Notes: generated by a model not told the origin, from the letters alone. A stretch of DNA of 64,000 bases from an uncultured Clostridia bacterium (GCA_948630815.1 CAPIEU010000006.1:28987-92986); one strand, 5' to 3'; counted from the stretch's first letter, positions 1 to 10,057 are shown. Translations and numbers: made by a program.

Positions 1-2
1 CT

Positions 3-182
3 TGTAGTGGAAAATATTTTAAAGGTGCAAATTATTTAAATTCTTCTTTTATTGAAACAAACTTACTATACCAAGAAAAAAGAAGTTTACCAGTTTTTCA
101 AGAAGCAAAACAATTATCTTTATTTGATACTCTTAAACCTACAAAAGGAGATGTTATAAAATGTATCAGTGGAAATTTATAG
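3..182 (+). CDS. C-terminal fragment, probable radical-SAM DNA repair/modification protein (TIGR03916-like)
   Basis: The frame starting at base 3 is open from the window edge and ends at the TAG at 180-182, overlapping the next start by 22 bp. About 59 C-terminal residues are visible, ending in a segment with LSLFD. The fragment carries no catalytic motif, so the call rests mainly on context: the next gene is of the TIGR03915 family, which is usually paired with the TIGR03916 radical-SAM protein, and overlapping reading frames suggest translational coupling. It could be another protein. The 5' end lies outside the window. Confidence 0.5.
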   Translation, partial: CSGKYFKGANYLNSSFIETNLLYQEKRSLPVFQEAKQLSLFDTLKPTKGDVIKCISGNL

Positions 183-916
183 ATGTTGCTTATATATATG
201 ATGGCTCTTTTAATGGCCTACTTACTATTGTTTTTGATAGTTATATTTCTAAAACCATACCTAATAGAATTGTTACTTCTAATTTTGAACTAGACTTATT
301 TTGCAAATATCACTTTCTAAAAACTGATGATGAAAAAGCAAATAGACTTTCTTATGGAGTAATAAAAAACATATCCTATCATGCACTATATACTGCTTAT
401 CATATGTTTTTATCTAATGTTATAAATAAAGAAATTTATATTGTTCAATATCTTCTTTTAGGATTTCAAATTGGAAATAAATTAGACCATTTATTAACAA
501 ACGATACAGTATTAAAACTAGAAAAAACCAGTAAACGTGTTTTTGGAGAATTTCATAGGTTATGTGGTTTAGTTAGATTTATGAAGCTATCTAATGGTAT
601 GTTTTATGCTAAAATTCATCCAGATAATAACATATTAGAATTATTAGGACATCATTTTATTAAAAGACTTCCAAACGAAAACCTTATAATACACGATAAA
701 ATTAGAAATATTGCTCTATTATATAACAAGAATGATTATATTATTATAGAAGCAGATAATCTAAAAATTACCTCTTTACCAGAAGAAGAACTATATTATC
801 AATCTTTATGGAAAACTTTTTATAAATCGATTGGAATTAAAGAAAGAAAAAATTCTAAATTAAGAATGCAATTTATGCCAAAAAAATATTGGCAAGATTT
901 AGTTGAGGATTTATAG
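161..916 (+). CDS. TIGR03915/DUF4130-family putative DNA repair protein
   Basis: 251 residues, about the family length. The N-terminal part has the YIYDGSFNGLLTIVFDSY segment typical of the TIGR03915 (DUF4130) family, proteins associated with a radical-SAM partner and proposed to act in DNA repair. The middle has VFGEFHRLCGLVRFMKL and HPDNNILELLGHHF, and the end has LRMQFMPKKYW, all matching my recollection of the family. AAAGGAG lies 8 bp upstream of the ATG. The start lies within the end of the preceding radical-SAM-like frame. The family function is not biochemically settled. Confidence 0.8.
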   Translation: MYQWKFIDVAYIYDGSFNGLLTIVFDSYISKTIPNRIVTSNFELDLFCKYHFLKTDDEKANRLSYGVIKNISYHALYTAYHMFLSNVINKEIYIVQYLLLGFQIGNKLDHLLTNDTVLKLEKTSKRVFGEFHRLCGLVRFMKLSNGMFYAKIHPDNNILELLGHHFIKRLPNENLIIHDKIRNIALLYNKNDYIIIEADNLKITSLPEEELYYQSLWKTFYKSIGIKERKNSKLRMQFMPKKYWQDLVEDL

Positions 917-1181
917 AGTGTTATTGTATAACGGTTTCATTCTAAATAACAACAAAAGTAATCTTGGAAATCTACATTTTTAAGCCACATAAGCGACCAA
1001 ACGAGCAATGTTTCATTGCGAGTGCAAGTTTTTCGCACCCTACATATAAAAGTGTAAAACGTAGGGTGCAACACCAAGACTTATAAAATGTAGATTGGAA
1101 AGATACTTTTCATTGCTATTAAAGTAAAAATCATTAGCTAGTAACTTCTACACAATATAAAACTAATAAAAGCTTAATTTT
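917..1181. repeat. Intergenic palindromic repeats
   Basis: There is no gene here. Two inverted repeats are visible: CGAGCAATG/CATTGCGAG around 997-1022, and GCACCCTAC/GTAGGGTGC around 1035-1070. The flanks AAATCTACATTTT and AAAATGTAGATT (about 967-980 and 1085-1098) are also inverted, giving a nested palindrome of roughly 130 bp. It could act as a bidirectional terminator between the convergent genes, or be a MITE-like insertion. No protein is encoded. Confidence 0.5.
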
Positions 1182-1586
1182 CTACTTAACAAAATAATTA
1201 TAGATATTATTTAAATCTATTTCATCCTTAAATTTATTTTCCATTGGACACATTCCTGTTTTATCATTATTTATAATAAAATCTACCTTATTTTTATATT
1301 CGTATTTAATACTATGTTCCTCTAAAATAGGTATTGCAAATTCACTTATTACATCTGCATATATCTCACTTACCCCTGCCACTGTTAAGATACTTCCTGC
1401 AACTTTTCCTATTACTTTATCAGCAATCGTAGCACCCTTTAATGCGTCTTTATCTTCTTTTAATATAGCTACAATATCCTCTACTCTTCTATGATAATAT
1501 TTTTTACAAGTTCCATCTTTAAACAGTACTACTAAACTTGCATTATCTTCATATAATTTTTCTTTTACAATTTCTAAATTAGTCAT
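1182..1586 (-). CDS. DUF1893 domain protein
   Basis: 134 residues. The sequence has LVVLFKDGTCKKYYHRR near the N-terminus, then GATIADKVIGKVAG and the final NDKTGMCPMENKF, the usual layout of DUF1893 (a cytidine-deaminase-like fold of unknown function). Its ATG overlaps the 3' end of the upstream S-component gene by 8 bp, so the two are probably translated from one message. The family often sits beside membrane transport genes in Firmicutes. Biochemical role unknown. Confidence 0.8.
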   Translation of the reverse strand: MTNLEIVKEKLYEDNASLVVLFKDGTCKKYYHRRVEDIVAILKEDKDALKGATIADKVIGKVAGSILTVAGVSEIYADVISEFAIPILEEHSIKYEYKNKVDFIINNDKTGMCPMENKFKDEIDLNNIYNYFVK

Positions 1587-2142
1587 TTTCTAATTGTAAC
1601 CTTTCGTTCATTATTTTTACAATTATAGGAACACATAGTAGTTGTATTATAATTCCTGGTAATCCTACTTTAATACTTTCTATAACAGAAATTCCATAAG
1701 TAGGTAAACCAATTACATTTATTGCAAAGGCTAATATTCCTGCATAAACTACTCTTCCCAATACAATTGTAGCAATTAATGATATATATGAATTGAATTT
1801 TTTGTTAAATATACTAAGTAACACTGCATAAATTAGTAACTCTATTAACATATATGGTAATCTAGCAAGACTAGGCATTCCTGTTAATAAGTAACTAAAT
1901 ATTACAGAACTTCCTGCAACAATAGCACTACTTGTAATTCCAAATGTTAATGCTGCAATTAGTACTGCAATGTGCATTGGTAAAAATGTAGCCCCTGCTG
2001 TATTTCCAGCTAGTATATGAAATATTCTAGGAAGTGTAATTCCTATTCCTGATAGTAAAACTGTTCCTATAATGTATTTTGCTTTCGTAGTTGATAATAT
2101 TTGTGATAAACGATTATTTTTTTCTAATACTTTTTCTTTCAT
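1579..2142 (-). CDS. ECF transporter S component, substrate unknown
   Basis: 187 residues, strongly hydrophobic with about five to six predicted membrane spans. The segment PRIFHILAGNTAGATFLPMH after the first span is typical of one group of energy-coupling-factor S components, the small substrate-binding membrane subunits that pair with EcfT and EcfA ATPases. No ATPase or EcfT lies next to it, as expected for group II ECF systems that share one module. The substrate cannot be read from the sequence. It overlaps the DUF1893 gene by 8 bp and follows the DUF362 gene by 13 bp. Confidence 0.7.
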   Translation of the reverse strand: MKEKVLEKNNRLSQILSTTKAKYIIGTVLLSGIGITLPRIFHILAGNTAGATFLPMHIAVLIAALTFGITSSAIVAGSSVIFSYLLTGMPSLARLPYMLIELLIYAVLLSIFNKKFNSYISLIATIVLGRVVYAGILAFAINVIGLPTYGISVIESIKVGLPGIIIQLLCVPIIVKIMNERLQLEND

Positions 2143-2155
2143 AAATTAATCCTCC

Positions 2156-3037
2156 TTATAACTCTATAAGTTCGTATTGTTTTGTTCCAATACCTAATTC
2201 TTCTGCTACATCTATTGTATGTGTTCCATTTCTTGATTCAACTCTTTCTAAGAAATGTGCTTTTCCTTCATCATCTGAATTTTTAACTAAATCAATACAA
2301 GCTTGGTCTATTGCAACAGGATCTAAACTTGCTAAAATTCCTATATCTTTTATACAAGGATCTTCTGCTACTGAACAACAATCACAATCAACACTCATAT
2401 TACACATAATATTTATATAAGCGATTTTATCTTTAAAATAATTTACAACAGAAGATGCACTATCTGCCATAGCTTCTAAAAACTCATCTTGTTTTGCAAT
2501 ATTATCCCATAATATTGTTTGGTCTTTTGTTTTTCCAGCAGAATGTATCCAAGATTTTCCTTGTGATGATGCAACACCAATAGATAATTGTTTTAATGCT
2601 CCACCATATCCTCCCATTGGATGACCTTTAAAGTGTGATAATACAAGCATTGAGTTATAATTATCTATGTTTTGTCCAACATAGTTTTTCTTAATTACTT
2701 TACCATTTGGTATCTCTAATACTTTGTCCTCTCTTTCAGCATCCAAAATATCAACTGCAAAGTATTTACTCCATCCGTGTTTTTCCATTAATTTTTGATG
2801 CTTATCAGTAGTATTTCTTTCTCCTTCATATGCTGTATTACATTCTACTATTGTTCCATTTACATATTCTACCATTTGCTTCATAAATTCTGGGTGAAGA
2901 TAATTTTGGTTTCCTTCTTCTCCTGAATGTACTTTAATAGCAACCTTTCCTGGCAATTCTTTATTTAATGCTTGATACATTTTAACTACCTTTTCTGGGT
3001 TTATTTCCCTTGTAAAATACACTTTTGCTTTTTCCAT
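2156..3037 (-). CDS. DUF362 domain protein
   Basis: I place the start at the ATG at 3037 (MEKAKVYF), 4 bp downstream of an AAAGGAT ribosome site; an earlier ATG at 3070 lacks one. About 293 residues. It carries VAIKVHSGEEGNQNYLHPE, LSHFKGHPMGGYGGALKQ and a cysteine cluster MSVDCDCC followed by DPC, as in DUF362 proteins, which often occur with ferredoxin-type domains. No separate 4Fe-4S domain is fused here. It is the first gene of a three-gene run with the S component and DUF1893. Function unknown. Confidence 0.8.
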   Translation of the reverse strand: MEKAKVYFTREINPEKVVKMYQALNKELPGKVAIKVHSGEEGNQNYLHPEFMKQMVEYVNGTIVECNTAYEGERNTTDKHQKLMEKHGWSKYFAVDILDAEREDKVLEIPNGKVIKKNYVGQNIDNYNSMLVLSHFKGHPMGGYGGALKQLSIGVASSQGKSWIHSAGKTKDQTILWDNIAKQDEFLEAMADSASSVVNYFKDKIAYINIMCNMSVDCDCCSVAEDPCIKDIGILASLDPVAIDQACIDLVKNSDDEGKAHFLERVESRNGTHTIDVAEELGIGTKQYELIEL

Positions 3038-3127
3038 TTTATCAATCCTTTCTTTATTTTTGTATACCAATTATATATCACATAAGCTTAACTCAAAGTC
3101 AATAGCTTTTTAAATTTTTATAATATT

Positions 3128-4453
3128 TTAAGCATATTGATATTTATTTTTGTTTACTTTCAAAAATACAAAACTAACTATTAATGCTAATATTTCAGCA
3201 AAAATTACAGCAATCCATAATCCATCTATTCCTATTATTAATGGTAGTAGTAGTATCATTGCAACTTGGAATAATAATGTTCTTAAAAAAGATATTACTC
3301 CTGAAACTACTCCATTATTTAATGCTGTAAAGAAAGATGATGCAAATATATTAAATCCACTAATAATATATGATAACGAAAATAATCTAATTGCTCTAGT
3401 CGTCATTTCAAGTAATTCTACATCATAACTTACAAATATTGAAGCTAGTAACTTTGACGATATTTCCGCAAGCCCCGTCATAACAACTGAAGTTACTAAT
3501 ATTAACCTTAAACTTTTCTTTAATAAACTTTTTAATTCCTTTGTATTTTTGGCTCCATAGTGGTATCCTATAATTGGTGCTGTTCCTACACTATATCCTA
3601 GATATGTTCCCACAAATATAAAACCCACATACATAATAATTCCATATGCCACAACACCATTTGAACCTATATATTTCATAAGTTGTATATTGTATAACAT
3701 ATTAACAAGTGACATAGATAAATTTGTTAACATTTCAGATGAACCATTTATACAAGACTGTAAAATTGCTTTTCCATCAAATTTTGCTTTTACTAATCTT
3801 ATTGAAGTATTATTTTTATTTATAAAATAGGCAAGTGGCACAATACATCCTATAGATTGGCTTATTCCTGTTGCAAGTGCTGCACCAAATACTCCCATTT
3901 TAAATACATACATAAATAGAAAATCTAAAAACATATTGGTTAATCCCATAATAATTGAAACAAATAGCCCAAATGTAGGCTTTCCTGCCACAATTATAAA
4001 ACTTTGAAAACAATTTTGTAATACAAATGGTACTAAAAATAAAATTATAGTGGTTCCATAAGTTACACAATCTTTAAGCATATTATCATCTGCTCCTAGT
4101 AAGCGAGATGCTGGTTTTATTATAACTATTCCTATAATTGTTAATACAAGACCTATTATAACTAGCAAATATACTAGCATTGAAAAATATTCATTTGCTT
4201 TTTTCTTATCTCCTTCTCCTATTGTTTTTGAAACTAAGGCACTTCCTCCTGTTCCAATCATAAAACCTATTGTTCCTAAAATCATTAATGCTGGCATAAT
4301 TAAATTAACTGATGCAAATGCGTCTGCACCTACTTGGTTTGATACAAATATTCCATCTACTATTCCATATATTGATGTAAATATCATCATTACAATTGTT
4401 GGTATTGTAAATCTTATTAATTTTTTATATGTAAAATGATCTGATAATTCCAT
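3128..4453 (-). CDS. MATE family efflux transporter
   Basis: 441 residues with about twelve membrane segments, the normal MATE length. The N-terminus has FTIPTIVMMIFTSIYGIVDGIFVS and GTGGSALVSKTIGEGDKKKA, the conserved MATE positions. Such proteins export drugs or metabolites by Na+ or H+ antiport. The gene has its own ribosome site (AGGAG) and is followed by no co-directional partner. The substrate cannot be predicted. Confidence 0.9.
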   Translation of the reverse strand: MELSDHFTYKKLIRFTIPTIVMMIFTSIYGIVDGIFVSNQVGADAFASVNLIMPALMILGTIGFMIGTGGSALVSKTIGEGDKKKANEYFSMLVYLLVIIGLVLTIIGIVIIKPASRLLGADDNMLKDCVTYGTTIILFLVPFVLQNCFQSFIIVAGKPTFGLFVSIIMGLTNMFLDFLFMYVFKMGVFGAALATGISQSIGCIVPLAYFINKNNTSIRLVKAKFDGKAILQSCINGSSEMLTNLSMSLVNMLYNIQLMKYIGSNGVVAYGIIMYVGFIFVGTYLGYSVGTAPIIGYHYGAKNTKELKSLLKKSLRLILVTSVVMTGLAEISSKLLASIFVSYDVELLEMTTRAIRLFSLSYIISGFNIFASSFFTALNNGVVSGVISFLRTLLFQVAMILLLPLIIGIDGLWIAVIFAEILALIVSFVFLKVNKNKYQYA

Positions 4454-4588
4454 TTTGTAAATCTTTTGCTCCTTTCTTTAGTTTCAAATGTGCTGTTTGC
4501 TATCTTAACACAAAATAGAACAATTATCAATATAATTGCTCTATTTTTATGTAGATTAATTTAATGTTTAAGCTCTTCGAAGAATTTA

Positions 4589-4621
4589 CAAGAAAGCCCA
4601 TTTAACAAAGGGGCTTTCTTG
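4589..4621. terminator. Hairpin terminator
   Basis: CAAGAAAGCCC pairs with GGGCTTTCTTG across an 11-base loop, with T-rich DNA on one side. It lies upstream of the MATE gene and downstream of the reductase gene on the minus strand, so it ends the reductase transcript. Confidence 0.6.
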
Positions 4622-4688
4622 CACACTCTAGAAGATATTTTTAAGATATAGCTTAAACTATAACTAACTTATACTAATATAATACATC

Positions 4689-5326
4689 TTATCTAATAAA
4701 ATTTGTGAAGTTAGTTTTTTCTTGAACTGGAATACTAACTCCATTTTCTTTTCCAGCTTCTATACATTTTAGAAAATATGCCATATTTCTTCCAAGAATC
4801 CTCATAATTTGCATACCTTCTTCATCTTTTCTTACTTCCTCTGGTGTTTGACCATGCACCATATTCCAATATCTTGACGAAATAATTGGCATTTGTGTAA
4901 TTCCAAAATACTTATTTAGTTGATCATACGTTGCAGTGGTTCCTGCTCTTCTCGCAGATATAACAGTAGCTACTGGTTTAAATAAAAAGGCTTTACTTTT
5001 TCCGTGCCTGAGAGCTTGAATAAAATACTCTATCCATAAATCCTGTTATGTTGCCCGAAGCTCCTGCATAATGTACTGGACTACCAAATATAAATCCGTC
5101 TGCATTTTCAGCCTTTTCTACAAATTCATTTACAACGTCATTAAATACACATTTTCCAAGCTCTTTACATTTTTTACAAGCAATACATCCTCCGCACTGG
5201 TTTATTTCCAATCCAAAAACTCTCTGTATCTATTCCCTCTTCCTTTAATGTCTTTGAAACCTCTTCTAATGCAGTATATGTACATCCTTTTTCGTGTGGT
5301 CCTCCATTTACTAACAATACTTTCAT
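4689..5326 (-). CDS. Flavodoxin/NADPH-dependent FMN reductase family protein, recoded at two CGG sites
   Basis: Starts at the ATG at 5326 behind AAGGAGG. Frame 0 reads MKVLLVNGGPHEKGCTYTAL, the flavin-phosphate loop of this family. At CGG 5192-5194 the frame moves +1, giving GNKPVGGCIACKKC. At CGG 5002-5004 it moves +1 again, giving SSQAGKSKAF and then the normal C-terminus to 4689. The result is about 211 residues with nothing missing, so it is very unlikely to be a decayed gene. Each frame-0 path stops within a few codons of the CGG. Likely an oxidoreductase of the NADPH-dependent FMN reductase (iron-sulfur flavoprotein-like) group. Substrate unknown. Confidence 0.85.
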
Positions 5327-5421
5327 ATGCATCCTCCTTATATCCTAGTTTATTCACTTAGCTTATTAAAAATCACACTTTTCTCTTTCATCAATATTTT
5401 TCCCACTTTATATCCATAATC

Positions 5422-6711
5422 TTATTTCGTAAATTCTATGTCTTCTTTTTTGTATTCTTCTGGTCTTAAACCAAATCTTTTCCTCATATAATCTAAAACA
5501 ACAACCATGCAAGCAAGTGATAGTAAACCAACAACTAAAAACGCATTTTCAACTGTAAATACTTCTAAAAGTAATCCTCCTAAAACTGAAAAAGTACTTG
5601 CAACTATTCCTCCAATAAGTTCATATGCACATGTTATTTTGTTTCTAGCATCTTCATTTGTAAAATTTCTTAAATATTTAGTTTCTAATATATACCATAT
5701 TGATATACTCATTTTTTGTATTGCAAACATTATTAATACAATTGGTATTATAATTGTACCCTTATAATAACTTGCAATTACTCCAATTATTATACATACT
5801 CCTATATATGTTAAAGATAAAAATGATAATGTTCTATTTTTAAATTTCTTTTCAATTGGTCTTTTTAGTGATAATGAAACACCACTAATAAAAGTAAGAA
5901 TTGCAAATATCATTGAAAATTGTTCTTCTGGTATTCCTATATTAACAAGTAAATCACTATTATAGGTATCTATAATCTCTATTAAACTATAAAATACAAT
6001 TTGAAATAATATAAATGCTTTCATTCTTTTAGATTTTACAATAAATTTAAAGGAAATTTTTAAATCCTCTTTATAACCCTTTAAAGCTCCAAATATATTT
6101 ATTTTTTCATTTTTATTTCTTTTTACTGGATATATATCTTTAAATCCAAATGATAAAATAGTTGAAATTATAATGAATACTAAACATACTATTATTGGAA
6201 GATAATTATTAAACACAAATAAATATCCAGCTGTTAATGATGCTATACCATCTAATATATAGTAACAGCTTCCTCCCTTTGCATCTATTTTAGAATATAA
6301 TCCTTCTCCACCTTTTGTTGAAACTGAATCATACAAAATATTAGCTTCTGCTATTGTTTTTATATCATATCCTAAAGCAAATGCCAAATCTGCTATTATA
6401 ACACCAATTACACCAGGTATAAATATAAGAGCTAATGCAAATATAATAAGTAATATATTTCCTAATATTATACTTTTTCTTTTTCCTAGAAAATCTGTAA
6501 TTGTAACTGCTGGTATTTGCATTAAAGTTCTAAATAATAAGTAAAATCCATTTATTATTAAGACTTCTGAGGCAGTTACTTTTTTAGTAATTGTGTAAAA
6601 TAAAAACTCTATTGAATAGAAAAATAACAAATCCCACGAAAACATTTTATATATTGGATAAAGTTTAGCATTATTCCTTCTTATTTTTCGTATTTCTCTT
6701 TCGTCTTTCAT
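5422..6711 (-). CDS. MFS transporter
   Basis: 429 residues with about twelve membrane spans and a soluble central loop. GFYLLFRTLMQIPAVTITDF and LGKRKSI match the conserved loop of major facilitator proteins between spans 2 and 3. The C-terminal half ends in a charged tail. It follows the tcdA gene by 6 bp on the same strand, so the two are probably cotranscribed. The substrate is not evident. Confidence 0.85.
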   Translation of the reverse strand: MKDEREIRKIRRNNAKLYPIYKMFSWDLLFFYSIEFLFYTITKKVTASEVLIINGFYLLFRTLMQIPAVTITDFLGKRKSIILGNILLIIFALALIFIPGVIGVIIADLAFALGYDIKTIAEANILYDSVSTKGGEGLYSKIDAKGGSCYYILDGIASLTAGYLFVFNNYLPIIVCLVFIIISTILSFGFKDIYPVKRNKNEKINIFGALKGYKEDLKISFKFIVKSKRMKAFILFQIVFYSLIEIIDTYNSDLLVNIGIPEEQFSMIFAILTFISGVSLSLKRPIEKKFKNRTLSFLSLTYIGVCIIIGVIASYYKGTIIIPIVLIMFAIQKMSISIWYILETKYLRNFTNEDARNKITCAYELIGGIVASTFSVLGGLLLEVFTVENAFLVVGLLSLACMVVVLDYMRKRFGLRPEEYKKEDIEFTK

Positions 6712-6717
6712 TTGTAT

Positions 6718-7471
6718 TTACTCCTTTATTTTTATAATATCTTTTACTATCTCTCCTGCTATTATAAGTCCTGCTACTGATGGAACAAATGATATACTGC
6801 CTGGTACTTGTTTTTTAGAATTACTATTGTCGCCATCTTCATAATTTTCTTCTCCACTATCCTCTTCTAACTCTATGTCTTGTTTTAAAGGTTTCTCTTG
6901 TGAATAAAGAACTTTTAAGCTATTTATTCCTCTTTTTCGTAATTCTTTTCTCATAACTTTTGCTAAGGGACATACTTTAGTTTTATATATATCAACAATT
7001 TCAAATTTAGTTGGATCTAGTTTGTTTCCTGTTCCCATTGCCGATATAATAGGTATATTTAATTTTTCGCAATTCACTACTAATTCAATTTTTGCAGTAA
7101 CTGTATCTATGCTATCTACTACATATGATATAGTATTATCTAATATTCTTTCTTTACAATCTGGTAAATAAAATTCTTTAAAGGTTTCCACTTTTGCATT
7201 TGGATTTATTTCTAGAATTCTTTTCTTCATTTCATCTACTTTATACTTACCTATGGTGTTATGGTTTGCATGTATTTGCCTATTTATATTAGTTAAACTA
7301 ATTTTATCGTGATCCACTAATATAAAATTTCCGTACACCTGCTCTTACTAATCCTTCTACTACAAATGAGCCTACTCCACCTATTCCAAATACTGCGACC
7401 TTTGCATTATTTAATTTTTCTATACCACTACTACCTATTAATAGTTCTGTTCTTGAAAATTGATTTGACAT
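6718..7471 (-). CDS. tcdA: tRNA threonylcarbamoyladenosine dehydratase-like ThiF/E1 protein, recoded at CGG
   Basis: Starts at the ATG at 7471 behind AAAGGAG. The N-terminus has the Rossmann motif VAVFGIGGVGSFVVEGLVRAG. At CGG 7331-7333 the frame moves +1 to give GVGNFILVDHDKISLTNINR, the ATP-binding DxDxxxxxNxNRQ motif of ThiF/E1 proteins. Total about 250 residues, as in TcdA, which cyclises t6A37 to ct6A in tRNA. Frame 0 would end ten codons after the CGG, inside the nucleotide-binding domain. The C-terminal half has CPLAKVMRKELRKRGI and the terminal PGSISFVPSVAGL typical of TcdA. Confidence 0.87.
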
Positions 7472-7522
7472 TTATTTCTCCTTTTTTGTTATTTGTTAAG
7501 GTTTAATCTTTAACTAGTAGCC

Positions 7523-7613
7523 AAGTAGCGACACGTGAATGTAGTGCTTTTCTTTTTTTGAGTATACGAAAAAAAAGAAAATGCCCTACATTTAGCAAGA
7601 TGGAGCGGATTTT
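7523..7613. repeat. Dispersed ~90-bp palindromic element, copy 1
   Basis: Consensus: AAGTAGCGACACGTGAATGTAG, a T-rich arm, a short loop, an A-rich arm, then CCTACATTCAGCAAGATGGAGCGG. GAATGTAG pairs with CCTACATT and the T and A tracts pair inside, so the element folds into one long hairpin. Four more copies lie at 17349, 34648, 35825 and 42235, in both orientations. Confidence 0.75.
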
Positions 7614-7651
7614 ATTATTACAGACTAACCATTAACGTAATATACTTTAAT

Positions 7652-9847
7652 TCATCGTTTTAATCTTAGTGCATTTAATACTACTGTTATACTACTTATT
7701 GTCATAGCTAATGCTGCAAACATTGGATTCATTGTTATTCCAAATGATTCTAACACTCCTGCTGCTACTGGTATCATACAAATATTATAGAAAAATGCCC
7801 AAAATAAGTTTTGTTTTATATTTCTTATAGTCTTTTTACTTAAAGTTATTAAATCATTTATTTTCTCTAAATTATCACTCATAAGCACAACATTACTACT
7901 ATCCATTGCAATATCAGTTCCACTTGAAATGGAAATTCCAATATCTGCAGTTACTAAGCTTACACTATCATTTATTCCATCTCCACACATCATAACAATT
8001 CCTTGTTCTTTTAATTTAGAAATTTCTTCTGCTTTTTGTTTTGGTAAAACATTCGCTATAACTTTATCTATTCCTATTTTTGATGCAATAAATTGTGCTG
8101 TTTTTTCGTTATCTCCTGTAAGCATTACAATTTCTATATCTTTTTGTTTTAACTCTTTTATTACAATTTCTATATTATCCTTTAAAACATCTTTTACACC
8201 AATTATGCAAAGTAGTTTTTTATTTTCAGCTACAAATAGTATACTATTTCCTTCGTTTGAAAGTTTCATTTCATGTTCATTATTTTTAATTTCTATATTG
8301 TGTTCTTCCATTAATTTTCTGTTTCCAATAAAATATTCATCTTTTCCATGCTTAGCCTTTACTCCATATCCTGGTATTGCTTCAAATCTTTCTACTTCTT
8401 CTAAATCTATTTTATTTTCCTCAGCCTCTGCTACAATAGCTCTTGCAATTGGATGTTCTGATTTTTTCTCTATACTTGCAACGATTTTTACTATTTCTTT
8501 TTCTTCCAAATTACTATAGTTATAAATTTTAGAAATTGTTAACTTTCCTTTTGTTAAAGTTCCTGTTTTATCAAAACAAATCGTTCTTACTTTGTGTGCA
8601 TTTTCTAAGGCTTCACTTGTCTTTACAAGTATACCTTTCTTACTTGCATTACCTGATGCTATTACAATTGCAAGTGGAGTTGCAAGTCCTAAACTGCAAG
8701 GGCAAGCTACTACCAATATTGTTACAAATATATTTATTGCAAAGGCTATGTTTTTTGTAATTATTAGCCATATAATAAAACTTATTATGCTTAGTACTAT
8801 AATTGTAGGCACAAAATATCCGCTAATTTTATCTGCAATTTTAGCTATATGTGATTTTGTATTTGTTGCTTCTACTACTAATCTAACTATTTCAGATACA
8901 GTTGATTCTTTTCCTATTTTTTCTGCTTCATATTTTATTGTTCCTTCATAATTAATACTTCCTGCAATTACTTTTTGCCCTTTTTCTTTTTTTACAGGAA
9001 CACTTTCCCCAGTTATAAAGGCTTCATTTATATGTGTTGTTCCTTCTACTACTATTCCATCTACTGCAATTTTTTCTCCTGGTTTTGCAAGTACAATATC
9101 TCCTTTTTTTATTTCATCAATAGTTACTGTTATTTCTTCTCCATTTCTTATAATTACAGCTTGATTTGGTGTAATTGTCATTAATTCTTGTAATGCTTCT
9201 TTGGTTTTATCTTTATTTTTATTTTCTATATATTTTCCTATTTTTATAAAGAAAATAACAATAGCAGCTGATTCATAATATAAATTATGAACATATGCTA
9301 GGTCTTTTTTTAATATCATAAACGTTCCAAATAAACTATATATATAGCTACTTAATACCCCAATTGCAACTAATGTATCCATATTAGGAGTTCTATGTAT
9401 TAAATTTTTATATCCATTTTTTATTATGTCTCTTCCTATGAATAAAACTATAGTAGTTAAGAAAAGAAGCACTAAGGCATAGTTTAATGAATTGTTCATC
9501 ATACTTACATATGGTATTTCTGGTAAGCTTACCATATGTGCCATTGATACATATAAAATTAATAAAGATATTATAGTAATTCCAAGTAATTTATATTTTT
9601 CATTACTTTTCTTTTTTTCTTCTTTTTCAAAATTATCTATTCCTAAGCTTTCAAAACCAGCTTTTTCAATAAACTTTTCTAGGCTAGGAATATCTAGTAT
9701 TTTTTCATCATACTCTATACTTGCATTATTCATTATTAAATTAACTGTTGCACTCTTTATTCCCTCTTGTTTATTTAAATACTTTTCTAAACCTGTAGAA
9801 CACGCACTACAAGTCATTCCATCAATTTTTAATAATACTTTTTTCAT
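7652..9847 (-). CDS. copA: Copper-translocating P1B-type ATPase
   Basis: 731 residues. One N-terminal heavy-metal domain with GMTCSACS, then the P1B core: membrane CPC motif in VACPCSLGLATPLA, phosphorylation site DKTGTLTKG, HP motif in KKSEHPIARA, and GDGINDS hinge. The CPC plus the paired MXXXC-type domain points to Cu(I) export. It starts directly after the stop of a one-domain metallochaperone gene, forming a copZ-copA pair. No frame-0 CGG occurs; the CGG at about 8819 is out of frame (AGC GGA). Confidence 0.93.
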   Translation of the reverse strand: MKKVLLKIDGMTCSACSTGLEKYLNKQEGIKSATVNLIMNNASIEYDEKILDIPSLEKFIEKAGFESLGIDNFEKEEKKKSNEKYKLLGITIISLLILYVSMAHMVSLPEIPYVSMMNNSLNYALVLLFLTTIVLFIGRDIIKNGYKNLIHRTPNMDTLVAIGVLSSYIYSLFGTFMILKKDLAYVHNLYYESAAIVIFFIKIGKYIENKNKDKTKEALQELMTITPNQAVIIRNGEEITVTIDEIKKGDIVLAKPGEKIAVDGIVVEGTTHINEAFITGESVPVKKEKGQKVIAGSINYEGTIKYEAEKIGKESTVSEIVRLVVEATNTKSHIAKIADKISGYFVPTIIVLSIISFIIWLIITKNIAFAINIFVTILVVACPCSLGLATPLAIVIASGNASKKGILVKTSEALENAHKVRTICFDKTGTLTKGKLTISKIYNYSNLEEKEIVKIVASIEKKSEHPIARAIVAEAEENKIDLEEVERFEAIPGYGVKAKHGKDEYFIGNRKLMEEHNIEIKNNEHEMKLSNEGNSILFVAENKKLLCIIGVKDVLKDNIEIVIKELKQKDIEIVMLTGDNEKTAQFIASKIGIDKVIANVLPKQKAEEISKLKEQGIVMMCGDGINDSVSLVTADIGISISSGTDIAMDSSNVVLMSDNLEKINDLITLSKKTIRNIKQNLFWAFFYNICMIPVAAGVLESFGITMNPMFAALAMTISSITVVLNALRLKR

Positions 9848-10057
9848 TTACTCTATAACCTCAAATCCTGCATCTACAATAACTTCTTTTATTTCTTCTA
9901 TATTCACATTTTCTTCTTTATATTCTACACTTGCACATTTTTCTTCAAATGTAACTTTTGCAGTTTCTACTCTTTCTACGTTATTAAGTACTTTTTCTAA
10001 TCTTTTAGCACATCCTTCACAGTGCATTCCTTCTATTTTTAAATCTATATTTTTCAT
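9848..10057 (-). CDS. copZ: Heavy-metal-associated domain copper chaperone
   Basis: 69 residues, a single HMA domain with the metal-binding GMHCEGCAKRL loop. It has AGGAGG before the ATG, and its stop codon adjoins the copA start, so the two are expressed together. Such small proteins carry Cu(I) to CopA. The promoter region upstream (about 10075-10100) has a TATAAT-like -10 inside a TACTAGTA palindrome, a possible regulator site. I cannot assign it to CopY or CsoR. Confidence 0.88.
   Translation of the reverse strand: MKNIDLKIEGMHCEGCAKRLEKVLNNVERVETAKVTFEEKCASVEYKEENVNIEEIKEVIVDAGFEVIE

Noticed and set aside
4689..5326. Calling the reductase a pseudogene with two frameshifts
   Set aside because: Both breaks are at in-frame CGG followed by GGN and nothing else is damaged, the same as in 12 other clear sites; recoding explains all of them.
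8975..9184. Plus-strand ORFs opposite copA, such as the Phe/Tyr-rich one at 8975-9184
   Set aside because: Antisense shadows of a conserved gene with no ribosome site or family match; the same applies to the other plus-strand ORFs opposite long genes.
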